This document shows, in pieces, positions 7,736 to 15,865 of a stretch of 59,155 bases of DNA. Below the pieces are notes generated by a model. It saw only the letters and a list, made by a program, of their open reading frames with translations, was not told the DNA's origin and made no database searches. Both the position numbers and the translations under genes were made by a program. The first letter of the stretch is position 1. Every line of letters begins with the position of its first letter. Origin of the DNA: Syntrophobacteraceae bacterium. Its GTDB lineage: Bacteria; Desulfobacterota; Syntrophobacteria; Syntrophobacterales; Syntrophobacteraceae. The stretch is from contig JARLHP010000122.1 of NCBI GenBank assembly GCA_031292195.1, forward strand, positions 1-59,155. Direction: 5' to 3'.

Positions 7736-9582
7736 CGCATTATTTCTCCACGCCCCGGCGTCGTTATTACCGTCTCGGTGAACGAATTGATGCTCACATA
7801 TTTACGAAAAAACTGCTCCAAAACAGACCCCAGAAGGAAGGCGCCGTTTCCGCGAAATGCAGATTCGTCCAAAAGAACCGTCAATTCCAGCCCCCTGCCG
7901 TAAGTCACGGGAATTACGCCTTTCGGAACACCGATTCTTCTTACCACCGGTTTTGAGTTGATGGAGAGCACACCACTGACCTGTTTTCGTACAGCAGGGT
8001 CGCTATTGTCTCCGTAGAGCGACAGAAGTTCCCTCAAGGCCGCGGAACCCAGCTCCCCGTTACTGTCGGCGAGAGAGAGGTAATTGAGGGCCAGGTGGCT
8101 AATCAACTTCCAGGCCACCTCTTTGAGAGCGCTGGAGGCCCTTGGCGGCGTCGGCCCCGCAAGACAGCGTATGGAATGATACGGTCCCCCCGATTGAAGC
8201 GTAAAATCGGAGAAACCGGTCCCCTTCGGCATTCTCAACGGAAGATGCCTGTTGGTGCACAGGGCCTCGATGCCCAGCTGTTTCAGTTTCCCGGGCCAGG
8301 GGGCTTCCGAGGCGTCGACCAGGGAGATGAACGTTTCGCTTCCGATGTAGGTCGATCGGCTTCCACGAAGCTGCTTTGCCGATAAGCGCCTCGGGTCCCT
8401 CAAAAGGGTGTAAAACGCCTCGCCTTTCTGGCCGATGTGTTTGTCCAGGACCTTGTAAAAAGGCATAAATTCGACCTCGGGTTCGGCGCGATCGCTGAAT
8501 CCAAGCGCTTTGGTTATGCTGTGGATCTCGAAATCGATGGGGCGGGTGCGATCGGCTACGACGTGGTGCTCGGCCATCCTGTTGGATAGATGGATACGGT
8601 CGCATCGCTTCGCAAACAAGTTGATAGCGGGAGTGCAGAAAAGGTTGAAGTGCGAAACATCGATCAAATTGATAAGCTCGGAATCGCTTCGATCGAAAAG
8701 AAAGATCAGATCGGTCGTATCTTCTTCGCATCCGCCGATAGCGGCTTGCAGGTCTGTCAGTTCCACGAAAAGAAACCGCTCGGGAAAGGCAAAATACTCA
8801 TGCAGCAGGCGATAACCCTGGAAAGAGCGATTGGAGTAGGGAAGCATTGCCTGGCCGTCCTCGAAGCCCAGGCGCCCGACAGAACTCCGGGGCATTGATT
8901 TGGCCTGCCACTTGAAGGGTCGCGCAGCCGGCTGGACCACGATTTCCAGTAAATTTGCAATGAGTTGCTCATAGAGTTTCACGGCCGTTTCTCCGCCCCG
9001 CAAAAATACAGGCAACCTTGCAACCGGCAGTTTAGCGAGCGAAAGTCCCGCCGTGGAACGCAGGCGCAGGCGCAGACCTGCCTTGACCCCCTGTTTTTTG
9101 GGAATCCCCAGCCCCGCAATATCCCCGGGCGCCCCAAGGTATTGGGCCTCGACGATTTCGAGCGGCCATAGAGTTACATCATGCGCCGTGCGGTATTCAC
9201 AGGCGGTTTGCTCACCTTCGACGATGCCACTGCGCAGCTGAGAGCCGCGGGGAATAGTGAAACCGGCCGCCAGATTGCTTTCATTGAGGTCGGGCAGCAC
9301 CTGTACCACGGCCATGGAAGGTATCGGCGCCAGATAGTGAGGATAGACCATTTCCAGGAGATGCTGGGTGAAACGGGGGAACTCGGCGTCCACCTTGAGT
9401 TGCACGCGGGCCGCAAGAAAGGCGAAGCCTTCGAGGAGTCGCTCTACATAGGGGTCGGCGCAGTCGAAAGCATCCAGTCCGAGGCGACCGGCAATTTTGG
9501 GGAACTCTTTGGCGAACTCGCCTCCCATCTCCCGCATATATTGAAGTTCACGATCATAATATTCGAGCATCCGAGGGTCCAT
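7699..9582 (-). CDS. tssF: TssF, T6SS baseplate protein (ImpG/VasA)
   Basis: 627 residues. The N-terminus has the family signature (LEYYDRELQYMREMGGEFA, FPKIAGRLGL, DPYVERLLEGFAFLAARV), and the sequence LEMVYPHYLAPIPSM follows. The second half contains the tail-protein-like segment CTNRHLPL and the C-terminal VLDESAFRGNGAFLLGSVLE. TssF is the largest baseplate wedge component and pairs with TssG. GGGAG is 8 nt upstream of the ATG. The gene lies 18 bp after tssE, in the conserved E-F-G order. Confidence 0.96.
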   Translation of the reverse strand: MDPRMLEYYDRELQYMREMGGEFAKEFPKIAGRLGLDAFDCADPYVERLLEGFAFLAARVQLKVDAEFPRFTQHLLEMVYPHYLAPIPSMAVVQVLPDLNESNLAAGFTIPRGSQLRSGIVEGEQTACEYRTAHDVTLWPLEIVEAQYLGAPGDIAGLGIPKKQGVKAGLRLRLRSTAGLSLAKLPVARLPVFLRGGETAVKLYEQLIANLLEIVVQPAARPFKWQAKSMPRSSVGRLGFEDGQAMLPYSNRSFQGYRLLHEYFAFPERFLFVELTDLQAAIGGCEEDTTDLIFLFDRSDSELINLIDVSHFNLFCTPAINLFAKRCDRIHLSNRMAEHHVVADRTRPIDFEIHSITKALGFSDRAEPEVEFMPFYKVLDKHIGQKGEAFYTLLRDPRRLSAKQLRGSRSTYIGSETFISLVDASEAPWPGKLKQLGIEALCTNRHLPLRMPKGTGFSDFTLQSGGPYHSIRCLAGPTPPRASSALKEVAWKLISHLALNYLSLADSNGELGSAALRELLSLYGDNSDPAVRKQVSGVLSINSKPVVRRIGVPKGVIPVTYGRGLELTVLLDESAFRGNGAFLLGSVLEQFFRKYVSINSFTETVITTPGRGEIMRWPVRIGNRHSV

Positions 9583-9600
9583 AGAATCAACTCCCGCTCA

Positions 9601-10098
9601 TCAAGGGCTGCTCTTCTTGAATTTTCCCAGTTCCACATCCAGCGTGGCTCTGAGGTAAAACCTCTCTGGAAGAGGTTGCCACCACATGTCTCCCTGGATT
9701 TCGAAGACCAGTGTATTTTCATTCATCTCCTCATCATTCAGGGAAACGCTCACTTTGAGGGTCCCGGGAAGAATCCTGGGCTCAAAATCCAGAATGGCCT
9801 GATGTATCTCCCTCTCAAGCGAGGCTCTGTCCTGGTGGGTGAGGGAAACGCCGGATATGTCCGGGATACCGAAATTGAGCACGGACTTTTCCACTTCCGG
9901 AAAATCGTCGAGGTTCTGAGAGATTTCGAGGCGACCGGTATTGAGCAGCCACTCCAGGTCGCGGATGAGTGAGTCTCTTAGACGGTGCAGTGACATGACC
10001 CGCTCTTCGAGAGTGTCATTCGTGCTGGTTGGATTCAAATCCGTCAGCCGGTCCAGCAGCGACGGCTGCAAATGTTCCCTTGAACTCAGAACGGCCAT
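9601..10098 (-). CDS. tssE: TssE, T6SS gp25-like baseplate protein (ImpF)
   Basis: 165 residues from the ATG at 10098, preferred over an in-frame TTG eight codons upstream because GGGGAG sits 7 nt before this ATG. The gp25-like core is visible: SLHRLRDSLIRDLEWLLNT, GIPDISG and ILDFEPRILPGTLKV. TssE nucleates the sheath at the baseplate. It is followed by tssF and preceded by the impE/tagJ gene, an arrangement known from several T6SS clusters. Confidence 0.92.
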   Translation of the reverse strand: MAVLSSREHLQPSLLDRLTDLNPTSTNDTLEERVMSLHRLRDSLIRDLEWLLNTGRLEISQNLDDFPEVEKSVLNFGIPDISGVSLTHQDRASLEREIHQAILDFEPRILPGTLKVSVSLNDEEMNENTLVFEIQGDMWWQPLPERFYLRATLDVELGKFKKSSP

Positions 10099-10125
10099 TC
10101 CCAAGCTCCCCAGTCGAACCAATCC

Positions 10126-11004
10126 TCAATCCATACGTATCTCTCTAATATCGAGCAGGGCATACTCACCCTGGTCCGTGGCCAGCATCCGCTGGCCCTG
10201 ACCCGCATAGACGCCGTCGGCCAGTGCAACCCATTCGGTTTTTCGCCCCGCCTGAATCATGGGATCGGGCGAACTGTCCGAACCGGCATAGCGGGCCGGG
10301 ATCAGCCCAAAGGCCTGACCTCCGTTGGTCCATTCAAGCTGCGCCGGCAACCATACCGTGTCTCGCAGATCTCTAGGCTCCGGTATGGTGAGCGCCCTTA
10401 TCTGTTGAAACGGCACCCAATAATATTTTGCATTCACAATGACCTCAATTACCGGCCCCAGACGAGAATCCGCGTCTGCAATCCATTTGAAGGACTGCCC
10501 GTTGGCGGTTCCGGAACTTTTGATGGTTCCGGAACTCTCGGGGGCTTGTTCAAAAGCCTCAGCCCGCAGGGATAACGCAGGCCCGTATTGCCCCTCGCCC
10601 AATAGCCGAATGGATTCCAGCAAACCGGCTATCCATGCGGGCGGTTCTCCCAGAAGAACAGGTCTTCGGCGGCCGGCGAATATTTCTTTACGCAGGGACT
10701 CGCACTGAATGGCCTCGCCGTATAGGTGCAGCATGGGCAATGCGGCCACGTCCAGGTCGCTCAAAACATTCAGCTGCTTCAGGGCGGATTCCCATTGGCC
10801 CAGCACGGCGAGCAACTGAAACAGGAAGGCCCGATAGCCGACGTTATCCGGCTCCTTGCGCACGTACTCTTTCAGGTTGTGGAGCGCTTCGAGCAGCCTG
10901 CCTTCCCGCACCAGTTGTTGTGCGGGTATCGGCCCTCCATCCGAACTCCGACGGATTGGAGGGCCCTGGGCCTTGTGTGCTTTTTGATGAAGAGTTTTTT
11001 CCAT
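10126..11004 (-). CDS. tagJ: TagJ/ImpE, T6SS sheath accessory protein
   Basis: 292 residues from ATG 11004 (a GTG directly before it is less likely; AAGGGG is upstream). It shows the ImpE family pattern: a TPR-like N-terminus (AQQLVREGRLLEALHNLKEYV, written here in part, then RAFLFQLLAVLGQWESALKQL) and a C-terminal domain with YYWVPFQQIRAL and EPRDLRDTVWLPAQL. In Pseudomonas TagJ interacts with the sheath protein TssB and modulates ClpV recognition. It is not a core component. It sits between hcp and tssE with a 110-bp gap after hcp that holds two possible stem-loops. Confidence 0.9.
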   Translation of the reverse strand: MEKTLHQKAHKAQGPPIRRSSDGGPIPAQQLVREGRLLEALHNLKEYVRKEPDNVGYRAFLFQLLAVLGQWESALKQLNVLSDLDVAALPMLHLYGEAIQCESLRKEIFAGRRRPVLLGEPPAWIAGLLESIRLLGEGQYGPALSLRAEAFEQAPESSGTIKSSGTANGQSFKWIADADSRLGPVIEVIVNAKYYWVPFQQIRALTIPEPRDLRDTVWLPAQLEWTNGGQAFGLIPARYAGSDSSPDPMIQAGRKTEWVALADGVYAGQGQRMLATDQGEYALLDIREIRMD

Positions 11005-11040
11005 CACTCGACCACCCCTTCAATATTTTTAGAAGGCCCA

Positions 11041-11099
11041 GCCTCGATGATGGCGCACCAACCGCGAGGCCTGGCCATTTATTGCCGCGAAAGGCCAGG
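11041..11099 (-). other. Two possible stem-loops after hcp
   Basis: Between hcp and tagJ, GCCTCG (11041-11046) can pair with CGAGGC (11065-11070), and CCTGGCC (11070-11076) with GGCCAGG (11093-11099). Neither is followed by a U-run, so they are not obvious terminators. They could limit readthrough or stabilise the hcp transcript, which must be made in excess of the downstream genes. Weak evidence. Confidence 0.3.
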
Positions 11100-11114
11100 A
11101 TATCGGGGATAGAC

Positions 11115-11606
11115 CTAATAAGTCTTGTTTTCCGCGATATGCCAGGCGTGCTCAACCTCCGGCATCGCTATTCCTTTCTCTGACTGAGGCTTATAAACCA
11201 CTTTGTACTTGGCGAAGTTCAAGGAGACACTTTCATTTATTGTCTCGTTTCCATTATTGCCGCCGGTGTTATAGCCGCTGATTATTACGTTCTCCATATT
11301 TATTGTCAGATACGGAACGACCTTATCTCCCCCTGCCTTGGTGATCTGCAGGGTGGCCTTGCCGAAATGCTGACCGCTGCAGCAGTGTTTCATGAGGATG
11401 GGACTGGACTTGTCTACTTGCTTGGAAATGTGAATATCCTGCACGCTCACTTTACCGCTGCCACCGCCGGTCGCAACATGCATCGAACCGGACTGCGTCA
11501 TCCCCCAACTCCACCCCGCAATATCTATTTCTTTCTTATGCCCATCGACTACCGATTCCCCTTCAACAGGCGGGTCCTCCAGCTTCAGGAATATGCTAAT
11601 GGCCAT
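11115..11606 (-). CDS. hcp: Hcp (TssD), T6SS tube protein
   Basis: 163 residues, the normal size. The start MAISIFLKLE, the segment IDIAGWSWGMTQSGS, and the later VSVQDIHISKQVDKSSPILMKH and HFGKATLQITKAGG form the complete Hcp beta-barrel pattern; the C-terminus YKPQSEKG is also typical. Hexamers stack into the tube that is propelled with VgrG. The gene has an excellent ribosome site (AAGGAG, 6 nt spacing) and follows tssC by 68 bp, consistent with high expression. Confidence 0.97.
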   Translation of the reverse strand: MAISIFLKLEDPPVEGESVVDGHKKEIDIAGWSWGMTQSGSMHVATGGGSGKVSVQDIHISKQVDKSSPILMKHCCSGQHFGKATLQITKAGGDKVVPYLTINMENVIISGYNTGGNNGNETINESVSLNFAKYKVVYKPQSEKGIAMPEVEHAWHIAENKTY

Positions 11607-11674
11607 ATTCTTCTCCTTTTGACCTCATCAAATTTCCCCGATTGCGTCAAACTCCGTACAATATCCAGTCTCGC

Positions 11675-13192
11675 TCAGGCTTTTCTGGCCGATGGCAATC
11701 TCGACACGAGTCTCAACGAAACGGTAACTCCTTCGAGCTGATAATGAGGCCGCAGATAAAATTTAGAGGTGTAAAAACCCGGATTACCCTCCACCTCTTC
11801 AACGACCACTTCAGCGGCAGCGAGTGGTTTGCGCGCCTTTGTCTCCTCGGTGGAATTGGCCGGGGAGCCATCCACGTACTGGTTGACCCATCTCTGCAGC
11901 CAGTTTTGAACGTCGATGCGCTCTTTGAAAGAGCCAATCTTGTCTCGCACTATGCACTTGAGATAATGGGCAAAACGGCAGGCGGCGAGCAGGTATGGCA
12001 GGCGAGCGGAAAGATTGGCGCTGGCCGTGGCGTCAGGGTCGTCGTACTCGAATGGCTTTTGCAAAGATTGAGCGCCGATAAAAACGGCAAAATCGGTGTT
12101 CTTATAGTGACTGAGCGGCATGAAACCTACTTTGGCCAGCTCAAGTTCCCGCCGGTCCCCGATGGCAATTTCGGTGGGACATTTCATGTCAACCCCGCCG
12201 TCGTCGGTAGGAAAGGTGTGCAGTGGCAAATCTTCGACGATGCCTCCTGATTCGCGACCCCGGATGCGGGAACACCAGCCATAGATCTTGAAGGCCCGGT
12301 TGATGTTGGCCGCCATTGCGTAAGCCGAGTTCGCCCAACTGTATTTGCTGCTGTCCGCGCCATCGGTGTCTTCTTCGTAATCGAACTCATCGACGGGTTC
12401 GGTTTTCGCCCCATAAGGCCGCCGCGCCAGAAACCTGGGCATGGCCAATCCGATATACCGGGAGTCTTCAGACTCGCGCAAGGAACGCCAGGCGGCATAT
12501 TCAGGAGTGGTGAAAACCTTGGCCAGGTCTGTTGGATCGCTGAGTTGCGCCCAGGACTCCATATTCATAATGTGCGCAGACGCCCCGCTTATGAACGGCG
12601 CATGGGCCGCGGAGGCAATCTGGGCCATCCCGCGCAACACATCGACATCCGGCCCGGAATGGTCGAAGTAATAGTCGCCTACCAGGCAGCCGTAGGGTTC
12701 GCCGCCAGGCTGATCATACTCGGCCCCGTATATCATCTTGAATAGAGGGCTCTGGTCCCAACGCGTGCCCTTGAATCTTTTGAGCGTTGTGCGGATCTCA
12801 TCTTTGCTCACATTGAGCACGCGAATCTTCAGCATGGAGTCTGTTTCCGTGTTGCTCACAAGGTAATTGAGCCCCCGCCATGCACTCTCCATTTTCTGAA
12901 ATTCCGGATGGTGGAGAATCAAATCCACCTGTTCGGTTAGTTTTTTATCGATAGCCGATTTAATGGCCTCGATGGTGTACATGGCGTCTGTGGAAACCAG
13001 CTTGACATCCTTCAAAACATACTCGGCAAGGGTGCGGGTGGCCCGCTCAACCTCTTCCCGCATGTCCTCGGTTTTGGGTTTGAATTCCTTCTGGAGAAGC
13101 TCTTGAAAGACTCCCAGCTCAAAAGGATGCTGGGTCTGCTCTGGCTGCTCCAGGCCCTCTTGCATCTTTTCACCGCTTTCAATATTTTCCAT
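11675..13192 (-). CDS. tssC: TssC, T6SS sheath large subunit (VipB/ImpD)
   Basis: 505 residues. Diagnostic stretches are ESAWRGLNYLV, LKRFKGTRWDQSPLFKMIY, GDYYFDHSGPDV, and the C-terminal LQRWVNQYVDG with FYLRPHYQLEGV. TssC and TssB form the contractile sheath whose contraction drives secretion; ClpV takes it apart. The ribosome site GAGGG is 7 nt upstream. The gene is separated from tssB by 90 bp that hold a 13-bp perfect hairpin (13219-13279). Confidence 0.97.
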   Translation of the reverse strand: MENIESGEKMQEGLEQPEQTQHPFELGVFQELLQKEFKPKTEDMREEVERATRTLAEYVLKDVKLVSTDAMYTIEAIKSAIDKKLTEQVDLILHHPEFQKMESAWRGLNYLVSNTETDSMLKIRVLNVSKDEIRTTLKRFKGTRWDQSPLFKMIYGAEYDQPGGEPYGCLVGDYYFDHSGPDVDVLRGMAQIASAAHAPFISGASAHIMNMESWAQLSDPTDLAKVFTTPEYAAWRSLRESEDSRYIGLAMPRFLARRPYGAKTEPVDEFDYEEDTDGADSSKYSWANSAYAMAANINRAFKIYGWCSRIRGRESGGIVEDLPLHTFPTDDGGVDMKCPTEIAIGDRRELELAKVGFMPLSHYKNTDFAVFIGAQSLQKPFEYDDPDATASANLSARLPYLLAACRFAHYLKCIVRDKIGSFKERIDVQNWLQRWVNQYVDGSPANSTEETKARKPLAAAEVVVEEVEGNPGFYTSKFYLRPHYQLEGVTVSLRLVSRLPSARKA

Positions 13193-13218
13193 TGCTTATC
13201 CCTCTTTTTGCCTATGAA

Positions 13219-13279
13219 GCTGTCCGAGAATCGTTTCCAGGAGATGCCTCAAACATCCGATTGGCTATTCTCGGACAGC
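13219..13279. repeat. 13-bp perfect inverted repeat between tssB and tssC
   Basis: GCTGTCCGAGAAT at 13219-13231 is exactly complementary to ATTCTCGGACAGC at 13267-13279, with a 35-nt loop. There is no T-run, so a classic terminator is unlikely. Lying between two genes that must be co-expressed, it may be an mRNA processing or stabilising structure, or a small repeat element that landed here. Confidence 0.7.
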
Positions 13280-13282
13280 CTC

Positions 13283-13825
13283 CTAGTGTATCTCCGTCGA
13301 AGCTTCAGGCTCAGGCTCAGCCCGTTGGGCGGGTTTAGCCGCCGCTGTCAGCATCTGAAGCATCGACTGGTCTGAGATCAACTGCGAAATGAGCTTTTCA
13401 GCCCCTGCTTTGCCATCCATGTAAGTCAATAGATTCTCCAACTGGCTGCGCGCCTCCAACATCTCCTTTAAACCGCTCACCTTGCGCGCGATCGCCGCGG
13501 GGGAAAAATCGTCCAAACTCTCGAAAGTGATATCCACACTCAATTCACCCTCGCCGGTCAGCTTGTTGGGGACCCTGAAGGCCGCCCTGGGTTTCATGGC
13601 CTTTAGTCTTTTGTCGAAATTGTCATTGTCGAATTCCAGGAACTTGCGGTGTTCCAGAGGAACTGGAATTTCGCCCTCCCGGGGCTTTCCGCTCAACTCA
13701 GTGAGAACACCCATCACAAACGGCAGTTCGATTTTCTTCTCGGCGCCAAAAAGCTCCACATCGTATTCTATCTGGACACGCGGCGCTCTGTTGCGCGCAA
13801 TGAATTTTTGACTGCTCTCCCGCAT
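13283..13825 (-). CDS. tssB: TssB, T6SS sheath small subunit (VipA/ImpB)
   Basis: 180 residues with RAPRVQIEYDVE near the N-terminus, ELPFVMGVLTELSG, and the conserved KFLEFDNDNFDKRLKAMKPR followed by VDITFESLDDFSP. TssB pairs with TssC in the sheath and exposes a helix read by ClpV. The ribosome site GAGGAG is 7 nt upstream. It is the first gene after the AT-rich gap 13826-14092, so it probably begins its own transcript. Confidence 0.96.
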   Translation of the reverse strand: MRESSQKFIARNRAPRVQIEYDVELFGAEKKIELPFVMGVLTELSGKPREGEIPVPLEHRKFLEFDNDNFDKRLKAMKPRAAFRVPNKLTGEGELSVDITFESLDDFSPAAIARKVSGLKEMLEARSQLENLLTYMDGKAGAEKLISQLISDQSMLQMLTAAAKPAQRAEPEPEASTEIH

Positions 13826-14092
13826 TGTGCATCTCCTCTCTTTACAGAAAGTCCTGAATACTTATAAAAAACGTGCTCACTACTAAAACCACTGTCAATA
13901 GTTTTTTAATAGAACTGCTATGATTTTTGATAATATTGTAAATAGACTTTGGAGAGATGGTTTTTAAATGATTTGAGCAAATAGGTACAATTAACCGGAG
14001 ATGGGCGTGCGTACAACACCAGTACACTATTTGTTAAAAATGCTAATAGTTAGTACATAATTGTTAAAATATCGCCATGGATATTATCCAAA
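13826..14092. other. AT-rich intergenic region upstream of tssB
   Basis: 267 bp without a credible gene, markedly richer in A and T than the flanking T6SS genes. On the minus strand a TTGACA (about 13895-13900) is present, but no well-spaced -10 box follows, and I found no sigma-54 GG/GC pair with correct spacing. The region is the best place for a promoter driving tssB-tssC-hcp and onward. The exact site is not resolved. Confidence 0.45.
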
Positions 14093-15163
14093 TTATTCTT
14101 GCTGTTCCTTTGGCCCGCATACCATCTGAACTTGTGCAATTGAGTCAGGCGCCAGGTCTTCAATTATTTCCATAAAATTCTTTGTGACAAGTCGCATTGC
14201 CCTTCTTAGCAGGTATGGAACGGGACTTGTGGGTTCGGACAATTCGTAATAGGCACATATTTTCTCAAGGAGTTTGAGCACATCTTCTCTGCTCTCAATT
14301 CTGTCGAAGCTCCCGGCGTTTGAAACATTGGCTTGCTCGTATCTATGGGGATCGCCAGATTTTTCATCCGGCTTTTTTAAAGCAGCCGCGGCGGGATCGC
14401 GTCTCAGGATTTGTGCCTGCACCAAGCCCTCTATTTCTCCAAGGATCTGGATTAGCTTTTCGAGATCGGGAGCTATGTCGGAGCCGACTTTTTCATTCAT
14501 CAGGTCCCTCAGGCGTTTTGCCTCGGCAAGGGCCCCGCTGGCATTGCGCGAAGTGGACTCGAGCAGTTCCATGCCGCATTCAGTAAAAGCACCCTCGATT
14601 CCGGCGAGGTTTAAACCACTGTTTCGTTCTTCCTCGCTCACCAGGAGTTCGGACGCCTTTCCGGCGGCGATTCGGTATTGCCGCAGATTTACACTGCCCG
14701 CGGTCCTGGACGCACAGAGCTGAACCTTGATCAAAGACGCCAGTAGGAGGTCCCAGTTATTGAGCGCTTCGAGGATATTGACGCGCTCAGACGGATTGTT
14801 GTCCTCGTCCGGGTCGAGCCGTGGATAAAAAGTGTCCCAAAAATTTTGAATGTAGCCGCAAATCAATTCCAAGCCGTTATAGAGTCCTGCCAATCCTTCG
14901 GTGTGAAGCAGGGCGCGTGTGAGGTACACGGCCACCCTGAGGTCATGCGCCCGTTCCAGCAGTTTCAGTGCGGTTTCGGTGCATTTCGACCAGTCGGGGT
15001 CTTTGGAATCCTGGACCATCTTGCCTTCGACCTCGACCGCGGGCGAGCCAATCACCTCTTTTTCCAAACGCATAAAATCGGGATCGTATTCCAGATCGTG
15101 TTCACCTGATGGATACTCGGGTGAAATCTCTTGGAGAAGGTCTTCGAATCGAACAGTTGACAC
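14093..15163 (-). CDS. tssA: TssA, T6SS baseplate/sheath assembly protein (ImpA N domain)
   Basis: 356 residues starting at GTG 15163, chosen because AGGAG lies 7 nt upstream; longer in-frame starts lack a ribosome site and would run into tagF. The N-terminal ImpA domain is clear: SGEHDLEYDPDF, DPDWSKCTETALKLL, DLRVAVYLTRALLHTEGLAGL, and FWDTFYPRLDPDED. The middle is helical and the C-terminus (SPVPYLLRRAMRL) is typical of one TssA class. TssA primes and coordinates tube and sheath polymerisation. It is separated from tagF by 4 bp. Confidence 0.93.
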   Translation of the reverse strand: MSTVRFEDLLQEISPEYPSGEHDLEYDPDFMRLEKEVIGSPAVEVEGKMVQDSKDPDWSKCTETALKLLERAHDLRVAVYLTRALLHTEGLAGLYNGLELICGYIQNFWDTFYPRLDPDEDNNPSERVNILEALNNWDLLLASLIKVQLCASRTAGSVNLRQYRIAAGKASELLVSEEERNSGLNLAGIEGAFTECGMELLESTSRNASGALAEAKRLRDLMNEKVGSDIAPDLEKLIQILGEIEGLVQAQILRRDPAAAALKKPDEKSGDPHRYEQANVSNAGSFDRIESREDVLKLLEKICAYYELSEPTSPVPYLLRRAMRLVTKNFMEIIEDLAPDSIAQVQMVCGPKEQQE

Positions 15164-15167
15164 TTTG

Positions 15168-15851
15168 TTACTCCTGAAATCGCACCAACTCGGTAAAAGC
15201 CGATGGGGACGGCAATCCATCGAAGGCCAAAAGAGTTGTTTTTTCATTTTCGCCGCCGGCGCACCACAAGGTGTATGCAGGCGATGACCTGCCCAGCAGA
15301 AAACCGCTCAGTTCGACGAAAGCATCCCGAAGCTTCCCGGGTTCACTCACCGCGATGCGGAAAAGAGGCCGACTTTCGCTATCCGGCCAATCGGGTTCCA
15401 AAAGCGACTCTTCATTCGGCGACATCGGCGGCAATAGCGTATTTTGCAGTTCACGGTCGAAGTGCTCGAAATCGAAATCATCTTCAAGAGATGACAAGGC
15501 CAGGGTCTCAATCTTTTCAAACCACTCAGCTCCCTCGACGAACAGCCCGGGGAGCACTGCCCGCGGTTCGATCAGGACCGCCAGGGTCAAGGGGAAATAG
15601 CGGCCGACCTTATCGACGCTGGGCATTAGAACGCCCATGCAGGCATCGTTTCCGCACGCCCCCGCGCTCAAGAGGAAACGCCACACAGGGCTGGTCAGAT
15701 ATGTTTCGAGCCATCGCTCGCCCAGCTTGTTCCGACTGGAAAAGATGGCGTTCTGGAGCCATGCGTCCCAGGGACGTACAAATGAGCCCAGAAGCCGCCG
15801 TGATATGAAATCGCCAAAACTTGGCAATTTTCCGTAGAAACCTGGAACCAT
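15168..15851 (-). CDS. tagF: TagF, T6SS accessory protein (ImpM family)
   Basis: 227 residues. The family pattern is at the N-terminus (GFYGKLPSFGDFISRRL, then VRPWDAWLQNAI) and in the middle (VWRFLLSAGACG, GVLMPSVDKVGRYFPLTL). In Pseudomonas TagF is a post-translational repressor of T6SS assembly acting with the FHA and kinase branch. Its presence together with TagH suggests post-translational control here. No PpkA kinase or PppA phosphatase gene is visible in the window; they may lie beyond the left edge. Confidence 0.92.
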   Translation of the reverse strand: MVPGFYGKLPSFGDFISRRLLGSFVRPWDAWLQNAIFSSRNKLGERWLETYLTSPVWRFLLSAGACGNDACMGVLMPSVDKVGRYFPLTLAVLIEPRAVLPGLFVEGAEWFEKIETLALSSLEDDFDFEHFDRELQNTLLPPMSPNEESLLEPDWPDSESRPLFRIAVSEPGKLRDAFVELSGFLLGRSSPAYTLWCAGGENEKTTLLAFDGLPSPSAFTELVRFQE

Positions 15852-15865
15852 CGTTTCCCGCTCCC

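Noticed and set aside
13826-14092. Sigma-54 promoter before tssB
   Set aside because: TTGTACC-N4-TTGCT on the minus strand lacks the GG doublet of the -24 element, so it was not called.
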